NCBI GenBank assembly: GCA_943359325.1
Contig: CALRHD010000001.1
Coordinates: 70,240-105,900, forward strand
Reading direction: 5' to 3'
Length of the DNA: 35,661 nt
Source: Candidatus Uhrbacteria bacterium
GTDB taxonomy: Bacteria > Patescibacteriota > Patescibacteriia > UBA9934
Notes under the pieces: generated by a model
What the model saw: the letters and a program-made list of their open reading frames with translations, nothing else
What the model was told of the DNA's origin: nothing
Databases searched by the model: none
Shown: piece after piece, positions 1 through 8,596 of the stretch
How positions within the stretch are numbered: the stretch's first letter is position 1
Layout: each line of letters starts with the position of its first letter
Made by a program: the position numbers and the translations under genes

Positions 1-1360
1 GGAGTTTACGATTTTTGTCGATGGTAATTTCGCACATATCGCCACTGCGAAGCGCAGTGTCGAGCGGCACGGCAAGGTGATTGACGCGTGCCATTGTCGC
101 CTTGTTGCCGATTTCCGTGTGTACGGCGTAGGCAAAGTCGAGTGGCGTGGAGTCTTCGGGGAGGTCGATAACGTCGCCTTTCGGAGTGAAAACGAAAATA
201 CGATCGCGGAACATATCGAGCTTCATGTCGTCCAAATGCCGCATGAAGTCGGTACCGGTGAGCTCTTTTTGAATTTTTGCGAACTCTTCCATCCATGCAA
301 CTTTGCGGCTGTGTGCAGGGCTCCGTTCCTTGTATTGCCAGTGCGCAGCAATACCAAATTCGCTTTCCTCGTGCATCTGCAATGTGCGAATTTGGAACTC
401 GAGCACCGCACCTTCGTCGTCGAAAACCGTGGTGTGGAGCGACGAGTAGCCGTTGGGTTTTGGCTGTGCGATGTAGTCCTTGATGCGCCCTGACATTGGC
501 GTGTAGAGGCTGTGCAAAATGCCGAGCGCGGCGTAACAGTCGGCGACGTCTTTCACGACAATGCGCATTGCCATGACGTCGTACACTTTGCTGATGTCAT
601 TTTGATAGCGTTGTAATTTTTTGTACAGGCTGTAGCAATATTTAATGCGGCCGTGCATGTCGAGGCATTCGACGTCATGGTCGCGGAGCGCTTGCTCGAC
701 TTTCGGCAGTGCGCGATTCATGGCAGGGCCAAACGTACGAACACGTTCTTCGAGCAAATGTTGCGTCCATGTGTATTCCCGAGGGTTGAGGTATTTGAAC
801 GCGTGGTCTTCGAACTGGCCTTTGTATTCGCCCATGCCAAGGCGGTTTGCGATAGGGGCGTAAATTTCCATGACCTCATGAGAAATACGCAAGCGCTTTT
901 CTTCTGGGCGAGCGTAGAGCGTTTCCATGTTGTGCATGCGGTCGGCGAACTTGATGAAGATGACGCGCACGTCTTCTGCCATGGCGACGAACATTTTACG
1001 CAAGTTTTCGATGTAGCGTTCTTCGCCGCGGTACTTCACCTTGCCAAGTTTTGTACACGACTCGACCATGTGCGCAATGTCGTCGCCAAATTCCCGTTTG
1101 ACGTCGTCAAGCGTCCTCTCAGTATCTTCGGGGACGTCGTGAAGAAGGCCGGCGGCGATGACTTCGGCAGGGAGTTTGAGTTTCGCAAGCTTTATGGCTG
1201 TTTGGTAGACGTGGTTGAAATACGGCTCACCTGTAGAGCGAGCCTGCCCCTCATGCGCCAATTTTGCGTAGGTATAGGCATGTTCGAGGGTCAACAAATC
1301 CATGTCCGTGTAGCGGTCATCAAGGGCGACTTTGAGGTCGTCGAAGGTTTGGATGTCCAT
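1..1360 (-). CDS. relA/spoT: RelA/SpoT-family (p)ppGpp synthetase/hydrolase, C-terminal part outside window
   Basis: Bifunctional stringent-response enzyme that makes and degrades (p)ppGpp in the cytoplasm. 453 codons are visible from ATG 1360; the gene continues past position 1. Seen in the translation: an N-terminal HD hydrolase domain with GLLHDVPEDT at residues 71-80 (family consensus HDxxED), a synthetase domain with RIKYCYS near residue 238 and KPNGYSSLHT near residue 305, then the start of a TGS domain (from about residue 385, FAYAVHTEIGNK). The intact HD motif suggests hydrolase activity as well as synthesis, so a SpoT/Rel-type long enzyme is more likely than a synthetase-only RelA. 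Regulatory ACT-type domains, if present, lie outside. No Shine-Dalgarno precedes the ATG; a TATACT box ends 6 nt upstream, consistent with a leaderless mRNA. It is divergent from the gene at 1436. Confidence 0.95.
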   Translation of the reverse strand, partial: MDIQTFDDLKVALDDRYTDMDLLTLEHAYTYAKLAHEGQARSTGEPYFNHVYQTAIKLAKLKLPAEVIAAGLLHDVPEDTERTLDDVKREFGDDIAHMVESCTKLGKVKYRGEERYIENLRKMFVAMAEDVRVIFIKFADRMHNMETLYARPEEKRLRISHEVMEIYAPIANRLGMGEYKGQFEDHAFKYLNPREYTWTQHLLEERVRTFGPAMNRALPKVEQALRDHDVECLDMHGRIKYCYSLYKKLQRYQNDISKVYDVMAMRIVVKDVADCYAALGILHSLYTPMSGRIKDYIAQPKPNGYSSLHTTVFDDEGAVLEFQIRTLQMHEESEFGIAAHWQYKERSPAHSRKVAWMEEFAKIQKELTGTDFMRHLDDMKLDMFRDRIFVFTPKGDVIDLPEDSTPLDFAYAVHTEIGNKATMARVNHLAVPLDTALRSGDMCEITIDKNRKL

Positions 1361-1366
1361 GGAATG

Positions 1367-1372
1367 AGTATA
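1367..1372 (-). promoter_or_regulatory. -10 box of relA/spoT promoter
   Basis: TATACT on the minus strand, 6 nt before the ATG at 1360, would place the transcription start at or next to the start codon. No good -35 box is visible (TTTCCA at the expected distance). Inference from sequence match only. Confidence 0.45.
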
Positions 1373-1396
1373 AAGAGGAAAAGGGAAAGTGGAAAG

Positions 1397-1407
1397 TGTG
1401 GTAAACT
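1397..1407 (+). promoter_or_regulatory. Extended -10 promoter of the 1436 gene
   Basis: TGTGGTAAACT: a TGn-extended -10 (TAAACT) ending 28 nt before ATG 1436. The same TGTGGTA core precedes the genes at 4604 (TGTGGTAAACT), 14938 (TGTGGTATAAT) and 17144 (TGTGGTAAGAT), which supports it as a promoter motif of this genome. Confidence 0.55.
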
Positions 1408-1435
1408 GCATGGAGAGTTTTTAGCGTTTTATTGT

Positions 1436-2116
1436 ATGGCACGACAAACGGAAGCGATGCGGAGGATGGCAGAGGGCGATAAGGAGGAACCTATCGCCGA
1501 TGCAACAGGCGATATTGCAACGGTGAGTCAAGATTTCGAGAAAATGATTCTTGACGCCGAAGACAAACTCATGCGATTCGAAGAGAGAGTCGAGGGGAAG
1601 CCGTACGGAGAGGCGCTCGATAGGCTGAAGGAGATACGGAAAGATCTTGGAGTTTTAGATTTGAAAATGACGGTCTCCGCGAAGCATTTTAATCGTGGCC
1701 ATGAAGTCACAGAAGCGGATGAAGCGGAATGGACTGCGCTACAGGCCTATGTGCATGATGTGAACGTTCGTGTTATTTCTTGGGAAGACGCGCTTATTGA
1801 AGAGGAAAAAGTTGTTGCAAAGCTTCAAAGCATTGCGCGTACACTGCGTGATCTTGACGGGATTATCAACGAGGTATTTCATGCAGACGTCGGCCTTGAT
1901 CGACCGAGCGATTTTGTTCGCATGTTCCCAATGCTCGAGGGGCGTCTTAACGAGTTGCGTGAAGATTTTAATAAGGGAAAGGAGAAACACGTGGATAAGC
2001 AACATCTTTCCCGAGACTTCGCAGAGCTCAACGAGGAATTTATTACCGTAAGGACAGGGCTTTACGGCGCAAAGGCGTGGTTCAAAGTAAAGTATCCCCA
2101 CATTCGTCCTGAATAA
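1436..2116 (+). CDS. Hypothetical charged, probably helical protein
   Basis: A 226-residue protein that I do not recognise. The open frame extends upstream to 653, but that part lies antisense to relA/spoT and is a shadow. ATG 1436 was chosen because it starts after the divergent relA/spoT gene and 28 nt downstream of an extended -10 box. The sequence is rich in Glu, Asp, Lys and Arg with heptad-like stretches (EKMILDAEDKLMRFEERVEG near residue 35; LEGRLNELREDFNKGKEK near residue 170), so it is probably mostly alpha-helical and cytoplasmic. There is no signal peptide, membrane segment or cysteine motif. It converges on topA with a 16-nt gap. Expression is plausible from the promoter; function is unknown. 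Confidence 0.7.
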   Translation: MARQTEAMRRMAEGDKEEPIADATGDIATVSQDFEKMILDAEDKLMRFEERVEGKPYGEALDRLKEIRKDLGVLDLKMTVSAKHFNRGHEVTEADEAEWTALQAYVHDVNVRVISWEDALIEEEKVVAKLQSIARTLRDLDGIINEVFHADVGLDRPSDFVRMFPMLEGRLNELREDFNKGKEKHVDKQHLSRDFAELNEEFITVRTGLYGAKAWFKVKYPHIRPE

Positions 2117-2132
2117 AACACACCACACCGAG

Positions 2133-4487
2133 TTACTCTGTTACGTCGTCGTCTGACTTCTTTTTACGCTTTCCCCATGCCTTTTTTGGTGCGGCACGTT
2201 TTTTGATGAGCATGTCGATTGCTTGTTCTGGCGTGACAGTTTTTGGGTCGGTGTCCTTTGGTACGGTGACGTTTGTTTTCCCGTCGGTGACATATGGGCC
2301 GTAGCGACCGTCTTTAATGACGATTTTCCCTTTGCTCGTCGGATCGATACCGAGTTCGGCAAGCGGCGTGTTCATTTTTATTTTCTTCGCAACGCCTTCG
2401 GTGCAAATTTGAATAGCACGTTCAAGCGTAATATTTGCAGGATGGTCTTCTGGCATGAGTGGCTGTGGGAGCGAAATGTTGACGTCACCGCATTTCAAAT
2501 ACGGACCAAAACGGCCGAGCGCGGCGATAATTTCGTTGCCGTCGGTGTGTTTGCCAAGCGTACGGGGAAGTTCGAGGAGCTTCATCGCTTGTGCAAGCGT
2601 GACGTCGTCCATGAGGAGTTCTTTGGGGAGCGATGCGCGTTTTGGTTTTCCGGCGGAGCCGGATCCGGCTTTGCCGGACGGTTTTCCGGCGGAGTCGGAT
2701 TTGCTGGATGGCTCCTCAACTTCTCCCAACTGCACATATGGCCCAAAGCGCCCGGTACGCACAACGACCTCTTTGCCCGACTTTTCGTCGACGCCAAGTT
2801 TTCGCACCTTCATGACGCTTTCGTGCGTAATTTCTGCACTCTTCTCCACGATTTGTTCATGGAATGGGCCATAAAAACTCGCGAGCACCATTTGCCAGTT
2901 GTGACTGCCTTCCGCAATTTCGTCGAGTTTTTGCTCCATTTCTGCAGTAAAATTGTAGTCGACGATATTTGGAAAGTGCTCCTTGAGCAAATCTGTGACG
3001 ATCATTGCAATGTCGCTCGGAAAAAGTTTCTTGTTGTCGTCGCGCAGCACATAACCGCGGTCAATCACTGTCGTCAACGTCGGCGCGTACGTCGATGGGC
3101 GACCAATGCCGTGCTCTTCGAGCGCCTTAATAAGCGTTGCATCGCTGAAACGTGCAGGCGGTTCGGTGAAATGTTGTGTGGGCACAATTGTCGTGGGTTT
3201 TCCGACATTTTCACCTTCTTTCAGTTCGGGGAGCAGCGTATCTTCGGACGCATGCCACACCTTCATAAAGCCGGGGAACACGACGATGCTGCCATTTGCG
3301 CGCATGGTGTGGTTCGCGGCGACGAGGTCGATTGCCGTGCGGCGCACTTTTGCTCCCGGCATTTGGCTTGCGACGGTTCGCGACCAGATCATGTTATACA
3401 ATTTCCATTCTCCTGGTTCGAGTGTTGGTTTGAGCGATTCTGGTTCATGCGTGACGTCGGTCGGACGAATCGCTTCGTGTGCTTCTTGTGCGCCCTTACT
3501 TTTCGTGTGGTACTTCACGGCGCCGGTTGCATATTCTGCACCGAACGTCGTTTTCAAAAATTCTTGCGTTGCAGTAGTAAATTGTTCGGCGAGATTTTGC
3601 GAATCAGTACGCATGTAGGTTATGCGGCCCGTTTCGTAAAGCCGTTGTGCGAGCGTCATCGTTTGCTTTGCACTCATGCCCAAACGGTTGTACGCCTCCT
3701 GTTGGAGCGTCGACGTCGTGAGCGGTGTTGGTGGTTTGCGCGTTGCGTCTTTCATTTCGATTGACTGTACCGAAAAACTTTCTCCCGAAATTTTCTCGAC
3801 GATCGCTTTTGCCGCCGCTTCGTTTTTAATGTCGAGCTTCTCAACTTTTTTTCCGTCGATCGCGTGGAGTTTTGCCTCGAAGACGGCCGCATCTTTTGTA
3901 AAGGTGGCGTCGATCGTCCAATATTCATCGGTTTTGAATGCTTGACGTTCACGTTCTCGTTCGACAACGAGTCGGACGGCAACTGACTGGACACGACCAG
4001 CGGAAAGCCCGCGCTGTACTTTGTTCCAAAGGAGCGGCGACAATTCGTAACCGACGAGGCGGTCGAGAATGCGGCGCGTTTGCTGCGCGTCGACCATGCG
4101 CATGTCGATGTGTCGCGGCGTGTCAATCGCGTGGTCGATCGCTTTCTTCGTAATTTCGTGGAAGGTGATGCGCTTTGCAGTTTCGGGATTCAATTTCAAC
4201 ACTTCGGCAATATGCCACGCAATTGCTTCTCCCTCACGATCTTCGTCGGTTGCGAGGTACACTTCGCTGGCTTTTTTTGCCGCGGCTTTGAGTGCGTTTA
4301 CTTTTTGTTGTTTGTCGTCCGGCACTTCGTATGTCGGCGCAAAGCCATGCGCAACGTCAACGCCAATGGTTTTTTTTGGTAGGTCACGGATGTGGCCAAA
4401 CGATGAAAGAATCGTGTACCCCGTGCCCAAAAACTTCGTAATGGTTTTTGCTTTTGTTGGCGACTCGACAATAAGAAGTTTGGACAT
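2133..4487 (-). CDS. topA: DNA topoisomerase I (type IA)
   Basis: Relaxes negative supercoils by single-strand cleavage and passage. 784 residues from ATG 4487 (MSKLLIVESPTKAKTI). An ATG at 4502 is in frame but overlaps the -10 box, so 4487 is preferred. Domains: N-terminal Toprim (residues 1-115, including the acidic ATDEDREGE motif), central type IA core with catalytic tyrosine Y291 in GRITYMRTDS, then three C-terminal topoisomerase repeats marked by GRFGPYVQLG, GRFGPYLKCG and GRYGPYVTDG. Paired zinc-binding cysteines are absent, so the C-terminus is the zinc-free repeat type. It ends in a Lys/Arg-rich tail (KKRAAPKKAWGKRKKK). A low-complexity Ser/Gly/Lys linker before the second repeat is encoded by a GC-rich palindromic repeat (separate entry). 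Length is normal for the family. Confidence 0.97.
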   Translation of the reverse strand: MSKLLIVESPTKAKTITKFLGTGYTILSSFGHIRDLPKKTIGVDVAHGFAPTYEVPDDKQQKVNALKAAAKKASEVYLATDEDREGEAIAWHIAEVLKLNPETAKRITFHEITKKAIDHAIDTPRHIDMRMVDAQQTRRILDRLVGYELSPLLWNKVQRGLSAGRVQSVAVRLVVERERERQAFKTDEYWTIDATFTKDAAVFEAKLHAIDGKKVEKLDIKNEAAAKAIVEKISGESFSVQSIEMKDATRKPPTPLTTSTLQQEAYNRLGMSAKQTMTLAQRLYETGRITYMRTDSQNLAEQFTTATQEFLKTTFGAEYATGAVKYHTKSKGAQEAHEAIRPTDVTHEPESLKPTLEPGEWKLYNMIWSRTVASQMPGAKVRRTAIDLVAANHTMRANGSIVVFPGFMKVWHASEDTLLPELKEGENVGKPTTIVPTQHFTEPPARFSDATLIKALEEHGIGRPSTYAPTLTTVIDRGYVLRDDNKKLFPSDIAMIVTDLLKEHFPNIVDYNFTAEMEQKLDEIAEGSHNWQMVLASFYGPFHEQIVEKSAEITHESVMKVRKLGVDEKSGKEVVVRTGRFGPYVQLGEVEEPSSKSDSAGKPSGKAGSGSAGKPKRASLPKELLMDDVTLAQAMKLLELPRTLGKHTDGNEIIAALGRFGPYLKCGDVNISLPQPLMPEDHPANITLERAIQICTEGVAKKIKMNTPLAELGIDPTSKGKIVIKDGRYGPYVTDGKTNVTVPKDTDPKTVTPEQAIDMLIKKRAAPKKAWGKRKKKSDDDVTE
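2645..2699 (-). repeat. GC-rich palindromic repeat inside topA
   Basis: The segment holds a 12-bp perfect palindrome GCCGGATCCGGC (2658-2669) flanked by outer arms CCGGC (2650-2654) and GCCGG (2673-2677). Two 19-nt direct copies beginning GTTTTCCGGCGGAG (2645 and 2681) differ at one base. It is translated in frame as a Ser/Gly/Ala/Lys/Pro-rich linker between topoisomerase C-terminal repeats. Its composition differs sharply from the surrounding topA sequence, suggesting an inserted small repeat element. Confidence 0.6.
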
Positions 4488-4498
4488 AGATGCGTCGA

Positions 4499-4527
4499 AC
4501 AATATCGGTGTGTGCGATTGCGGTCAA
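4499..4527 (-). promoter_or_regulatory. topA promoter
   Basis: Minus strand: -35 TTGACC (4522-4527), 17-nt spacer, -10 TATTGT (4499-4504), 11 nt before ATG 4487. This suggests a very short or absent leader. Confidence 0.6.
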
Positions 4528-4536
4528 GTCCTGAAT

Positions 4537-4569
4537 ACAACACTAAGCACGGACAGTGCGTAGTGTTGT
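4537..4569. promoter_or_regulatory. Large inverted repeat, candidate operator between topA and the 4604 gene
   Basis: Two 14-nt arms (4537-4550 and 4556-4569) pair with one mismatch around a 5-nt centre: ACAACACTA-x-GCAC / GTGC-x-TAGTGTTGT. It lies between the topA -35 box and the -10 box of the 4604 gene, overlapping the latter's probable -35. There is no T-tract on either side, so it is not an obvious terminator. Best guess is a repressor operator or a cruciform; no regulator is identified. Confidence 0.5.
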
Positions 4570-4577
4570 GGTAAACT
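4550..4577 (+). promoter_or_regulatory. Promoter of the 4604 gene
   Basis: -35-like CGGACA (4550-4555), 16-nt spacer, extended -10 TGG-TAAACT (4569-4577), 26 nt before ATG 4604. The -35 lies in the centre of the large inverted repeat. Confidence 0.5.
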
Positions 4578-4603
4578 ATGGGTAACGATTAAAGAGTTTT
4601 GTT

Positions 4604-7600
4604 ATGCCTGATAGAGAGGGTGGAGGACGACCGAGGGGAGAGGTCGAGCGTCCCGTCGATGTTGCGCAAAAATATGATCGGCAGTCAATAGCAAGGGATC
4701 TTCGCAACTCATATCGAGCGGCATATGCGTTGGGTGATTTGGAGAAACTCGATGCAGGAGATAGGGCGGAGGTAGTGGAGGATGCTGAACTGCGTGAAGC
4801 GGCGCGGCAGGGAATTATTGCGTCATTGCGCAACGGGAATTATGAGGAGATGCAGTCGATACAAGATTTTTTTAAATTTGGATTGGTAGCGTTGCGTGCT
4901 TCGGAGGGGTTTCAAGATGCGGCGCGGGAAGGGGCGGTGAAACAGATTATTGAGTTTGGTCAATTTCCAGAAAATGCTGCCAGGTTGAAAACCGCGTTTA
5001 CAAATCTCCATAAAAAAGAAAAAGAGTCACCAGAAATTTTAGATGCCACCGCACGAGCGGTGAAGCAGCTTGTGACTATTGGGCGCTGCGACGAGTTGCC
5101 AAAGTTATTGTTTTATGCCCCTGTTCGCGAGGAGAGCCTCCGTGTTCCTGCAATACAAAACTGGGTAACGCATACAATAAGAAAAGCATTCAAGGAGGGA
5201 GTCGACGAGCATGCAGAGGTGCTGCAAAAAATGTTTCATGTCGAGGCAAGCGTGTACGATGAGCTTGTACGAGATGCAGTGAAGGTGAGATTGGAAAATG
5301 GTGATGTGTGGTTTGGGGAAAAACTCTACCGAACGCTGCATCCTGCCGATACATCTGGTGAGAGTTTGAAGTCTGCATCACCGGACATTCTTGATGCAGC
5401 AAAAAACGGTATACTGAACAAACTTCGAGAGGGGAGTCATGAGATGGCGGTTCAAGTTGCGAATGCGGTGGGTGCGAGTGAATATTTTCATTCTCCCGAA
5501 GCGAGATCGGCGGGGGAAGAAGGAATTGTTACGTTGTTGCATAGTGGTGTGAGACTAGGCGCAATTCGTCTCGGTAAACTTGTTGGTATTTCGGAGGAAG
5601 AAATACAAAATAATCCAAAGAATCGTGAAGCGATATGGAATTTCGTGTATCACTCGCTGTCAACGAGTCGAAGTGATTTGCCTTTCGATAATGCGAAAGA
5701 TACTCTAAAAGATTTTCCTCTTCCCGATAGCGCTCGTACTGCCGAACAGTCAGCCTGTGTGACGAGGGAGCTTGCAGGGCGCATGGGAATATCACAAAGT
5801 GCCAGATTCGAGGATGCGAAGCGGCTTTTCAATCCTACGAAGGAGGAAATACAGATTGCGGCGAGACGCGGTATCGTTGAATATCTCAAAAATGGTAGTC
5901 TCGAGCATTGTCTATACACTCTTCATACATATCATGTTTCAGAATCTGTATTTGGAGAATCGGATGTGCAAGAAGCTGCAAAGGAGGGATTCAAAAAAAA
6001 TCTTGAATATAGCGACATGCCAAGGGCATCTGCTATCGAAGAGCGCTGTTTTTTGTCAGAAGAGGTCGTGAATAAACTCGCACTTGATGCGGCTGCCCAA
6101 AGTTTGACGGAAGAAAATTTTGTGGGTAATGCACTGGAAATTATTGACCACTATCGTTTGAACATCAACGAAGCAACATATGCGGAACATTTTCAGAAAT
6201 GGGCACGCGTACAATTTGAGAGGTCGTTGGCAAATGGCCTCATATACCAAGCAAAGAGATTACGCGACACATTCGCTCTTTCACCAGAGGCGTGTCGTGA
6301 AGCTGCTACTACACGGTTTGGAATACTGTTGGCAGACGGGAATGTCGAAAAATGTGTTGCAGTCGTGAACGAAATGGGGTTACCGAGCACGTTGTTTACT
6401 GCGCCAGAATTTGCAGAGAGTGCGAAGCAGGGATTGCGAAGAGTGCTTGGTAATGCGAACGTGGACGTTGCGTATGTCATTGAGGATTTATGTGCAATGA
6501 AGGCAAAAGACGTACAAACTATTGCTAATGAGTCGTTTGCTGCGGTGTTACGTGATGGTAATTTCGGTGGTGCCAAGGTGATGAACGAAATTTATGCGGT
6601 CGAGATGGCAGGCATAAAGTCGAGTGACATTCCATTCAATGTGTTGATGCAACTTCCTCGTGAATTAGGATTTGAAAAGCTGTATGAGCAAGATGCATGG
6701 CACGATGGAATAGAGATGCTCTTGAAGCTGCAGGCTCGCGCAGCAAAAGCGGAACATGACCCATGGATGACGGACATGAAACCGCTTGTTGAGCTTCTTC
6801 TTGAGTGTGGTGTTATCGATCGTGCGAATTCCGGAGATGCGGAGCTGATGGTTGAGTACGTCAAAGCATTTGGCATGTATAATTTACCGCAGATGGCACA
6901 GTTGTTTGTTGAATTGAAACGAGGTACAGAGTTTAACAAACTTTCTTCGGAGTCGCAGGATCAACTACGGACAATTATTGGTAAGAAGGTCGAAAAGATG
7001 AAGGGTGAACAGATTATTAATGAGCTGCGGCGTTTTCGACGTGAGATGCAAGGTACATTGCTTGCAGATAAGATTCCTCACGGCATCGAAACAGAAATCG
7101 GTACGGAGATATTTGCAGGGTTGAAAGGAGAAACAAAGTGGGGGAGGAGCGACTCCCCAACAGAAATCGTGGCAACATGGCGTGCATATGAAAAGAACAA
7201 TCCCGATAACGCAAAAGTGCCGGAAGGGTATCGTGAGAGAAGTATTGCCGTACCTCTTATTCATCGTCATGAAGTGTTGGAACAGCCAAACGTAGTAAAA
7301 GAACGAGAAGGAAAAATTTCAAAATTGTTGGCACGAAAAAATGGTGAGAACATGACGGAGCTCGGGGGTCATTTTGCGCTGCTCGAAGATGCTGCCGTGG
7401 AATTGCGTCGCGGTGTCGACAGGGAGAAGTGGTGGGAAGGACGTCGCATGTTGCTCGCGAAAGATGCGGCGTTCGACGGTTCTGGCGTAGAGAAGGCGAT
7501 AGACGAACGGAGTATTGCGTTGCGCGCAAATAACACTCCCGAAGAAAAGATTACAAAAATTCTTGGTGGTGTGCGGGCGGGATATGTAAAAAAACAGGAA

Positions 7601-8596
7601 CGGGCTTTGGCGCTGCAGGAAGTTATTCGCGGCTTGGATTATCCTCATGCGAGAGAGTCGAAAGAGGGAGTAGATGCGGGAACGGTTTCGTTTATGGAAC
7701 AGGTCTCAAAATGTGGGCGTGGGACGCTTGTAAAAAATACTTTACTGACATTGTCGATGGAGCATATTCGCAGTATTGCTCCGGAATGGGCGGCGCGATT
7801 CGACGCTGCATTGGAACCACATGGCGGTAATATTTCCGGAGAAAGGCTCGTTACGGTGCATGATGTGTATGTACAGTACATTCAAGAGCACTATTTGAGT
7901 CATGATGGAGAGGAGCACCACACGGGACACACAGCGTTTTCTCCAGAATTGATCGATGCGTTGACGTGGGCATACGGTATACCAAAAGAAATGGATAAAC
8001 ACGTGTTGTCCAAAACACGCGAAGAGGTTGAAGCGCTCGAGCGTGGCGACGTCGCCGCGAGCACCGAAACGATGAACGTCACGCTGGTGCCTGCACAGGG
8101 ATTGCTTCGTGTGTATGCAGGAGACATTGGCGATGCGTGTTATACAAGTCAGCATAGCCAATTAGCGCGGGGAGAGGTTCCTGATTTACACGCGGTGTTG
8201 TTTGTGACGAATCGAGGAACGGCGAAGGAGCGTTTGCAGGGGTCGGTGTTGTTTGTGGAAACGCGTACATCGAAGGGGGAGAATGTATTGTTGGTGCGTG
8301 CGAACAATCCCCGAGAAAATCTTATAGGCCAAGTAGATGCAAATGTGCTCGTGCAACAAACCATTGACCAAGCGATTGCGACCGCAAAAGAGCGTGGGCT
8401 TGATATTGTCGCTGTTCCGCTCGACGGTGCGTCGGCATCCTGTTCAAACCGTTCCGCGGTTGCGGAGTATTACAAGAAAAAGTTTTCTGGTGCAGAGAAA
8501 ATTGTGCTCATTCAAGAAGCAGAGACGATGTTTAACGGATATGACAATTGGAATGCTGAGGGGACGCACCCATCAGTTGTGGTGTGGCGAAGGTAG
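4604..8596 (+). CDS. Giant alpha-helical-repeat protein with a conserved-looking C-terminal domain, function unknown
   Basis: 1330 residues, not assignable by eye to a named family. Residues from about 45 to 700 consist of diverged helical units of roughly 38-40 residues. The recurring pattern is a unit start such as EAARQGI, DAAKNGI, IAARRGI or EAAKEGF, then a second helix after a LxxG turn (SLRNGN, KLREGS, YLKNGS, LLADGN). This resembles an alpha-solenoid of the TPR/PPR kind and suggests a protein- or RNA-binding scaffold. Residues about 770-1150 are charged and helical. Residues about 1160-1330 form a separate alpha/beta-looking domain containing GDIGDACYTS, LLVRANNPRENLI and SCSNRSAVAEYY; it could be an acyltransferase-like or other enzyme fold, but this is a guess. 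There is no signal peptide or membrane segment. The 3' end overlaps convergent folC by 24 nt. Confidence 0.85.
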   Translation: MPDREGGGRPRGEVERPVDVAQKYDRQSIARDLRNSYRAAYALGDLEKLDAGDRAEVVEDAELREAARQGIIASLRNGNYEEMQSIQDFFKFGLVALRASEGFQDAAREGAVKQIIEFGQFPENAARLKTAFTNLHKKEKESPEILDATARAVKQLVTIGRCDELPKLLFYAPVREESLRVPAIQNWVTHTIRKAFKEGVDEHAEVLQKMFHVEASVYDELVRDAVKVRLENGDVWFGEKLYRTLHPADTSGESLKSASPDILDAAKNGILNKLREGSHEMAVQVANAVGASEYFHSPEARSAGEEGIVTLLHSGVRLGAIRLGKLVGISEEEIQNNPKNREAIWNFVYHSLSTSRSDLPFDNAKDTLKDFPLPDSARTAEQSACVTRELAGRMGISQSARFEDAKRLFNPTKEEIQIAARRGIVEYLKNGSLEHCLYTLHTYHVSESVFGESDVQEAAKEGFKKNLEYSDMPRASAIEERCFLSEEVVNKLALDAAAQSLTEENFVGNALEIIDHYRLNINEATYAEHFQKWARVQFERSLANGLIYQAKRLRDTFALSPEACREAATTRFGILLADGNVEKCVAVVNEMGLPSTLFTAPEFAESAKQGLRRVLGNANVDVAYVIEDLCAMKAKDVQTIANESFAAVLRDGNFGGAKVMNEIYAVEMAGIKSSDIPFNVLMQLPRELGFEKLYEQDAWHDGIEMLLKLQARAAKAEHDPWMTDMKPLVELLLECGVIDRANSGDAELMVEYVKAFGMYNLPQMAQLFVELKRGTEFNKLSSESQDQLRTIIGKKVEKMKGEQIINELRRFRREMQGTLLADKIPHGIETEIGTEIFAGLKGETKWGRSDSPTEIVATWRAYEKNNPDNAKVPEGYRERSIAVPLIHRHEVLEQPNVVKEREGKISKLLARKNGENMTELGGHFALLEDAAVELRRGVDREKWWEGRRMLLAKDAAFDGSGVEKAIDERSIALRANNTPEEKITKILGGVRAGYVKKQERALALQEVIRGLDYPHARESKEGVDAGTVSFMEQVSKCGRGTLVKNTLLTLSMEHIRSIAPEWAARFDAALEPHGGNISGERLVTVHDVYVQYIQEHYLSHDGEEHHTGHTAFSPELIDALTWAYGIPKEMDKHVLSKTREEVEALERGDVAASTETMNVTLVPAQGLLRVYAGDIGDACYTSQHSQLARGEVPDLHAVLFVTNRGTAKERLQGSVLFVETRTSKGENVLLVRANNPRENLIGQVDANVLVQQTIDQAIATAKERGLDIVAVPLDGASASCSNRSAVAEYYKKKFSGAEKIVLIQEAETMFNGYDNWNAEGTHPSVVVWRR

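Noticed and set aside
653-1435. Upstream extension of the 1436 gene's open frame
   Set aside because: It lies antisense to the conserved HD and synthetase domains of relA/spoT; composition is that of a shadow frame. A promoter lies just before 1436.
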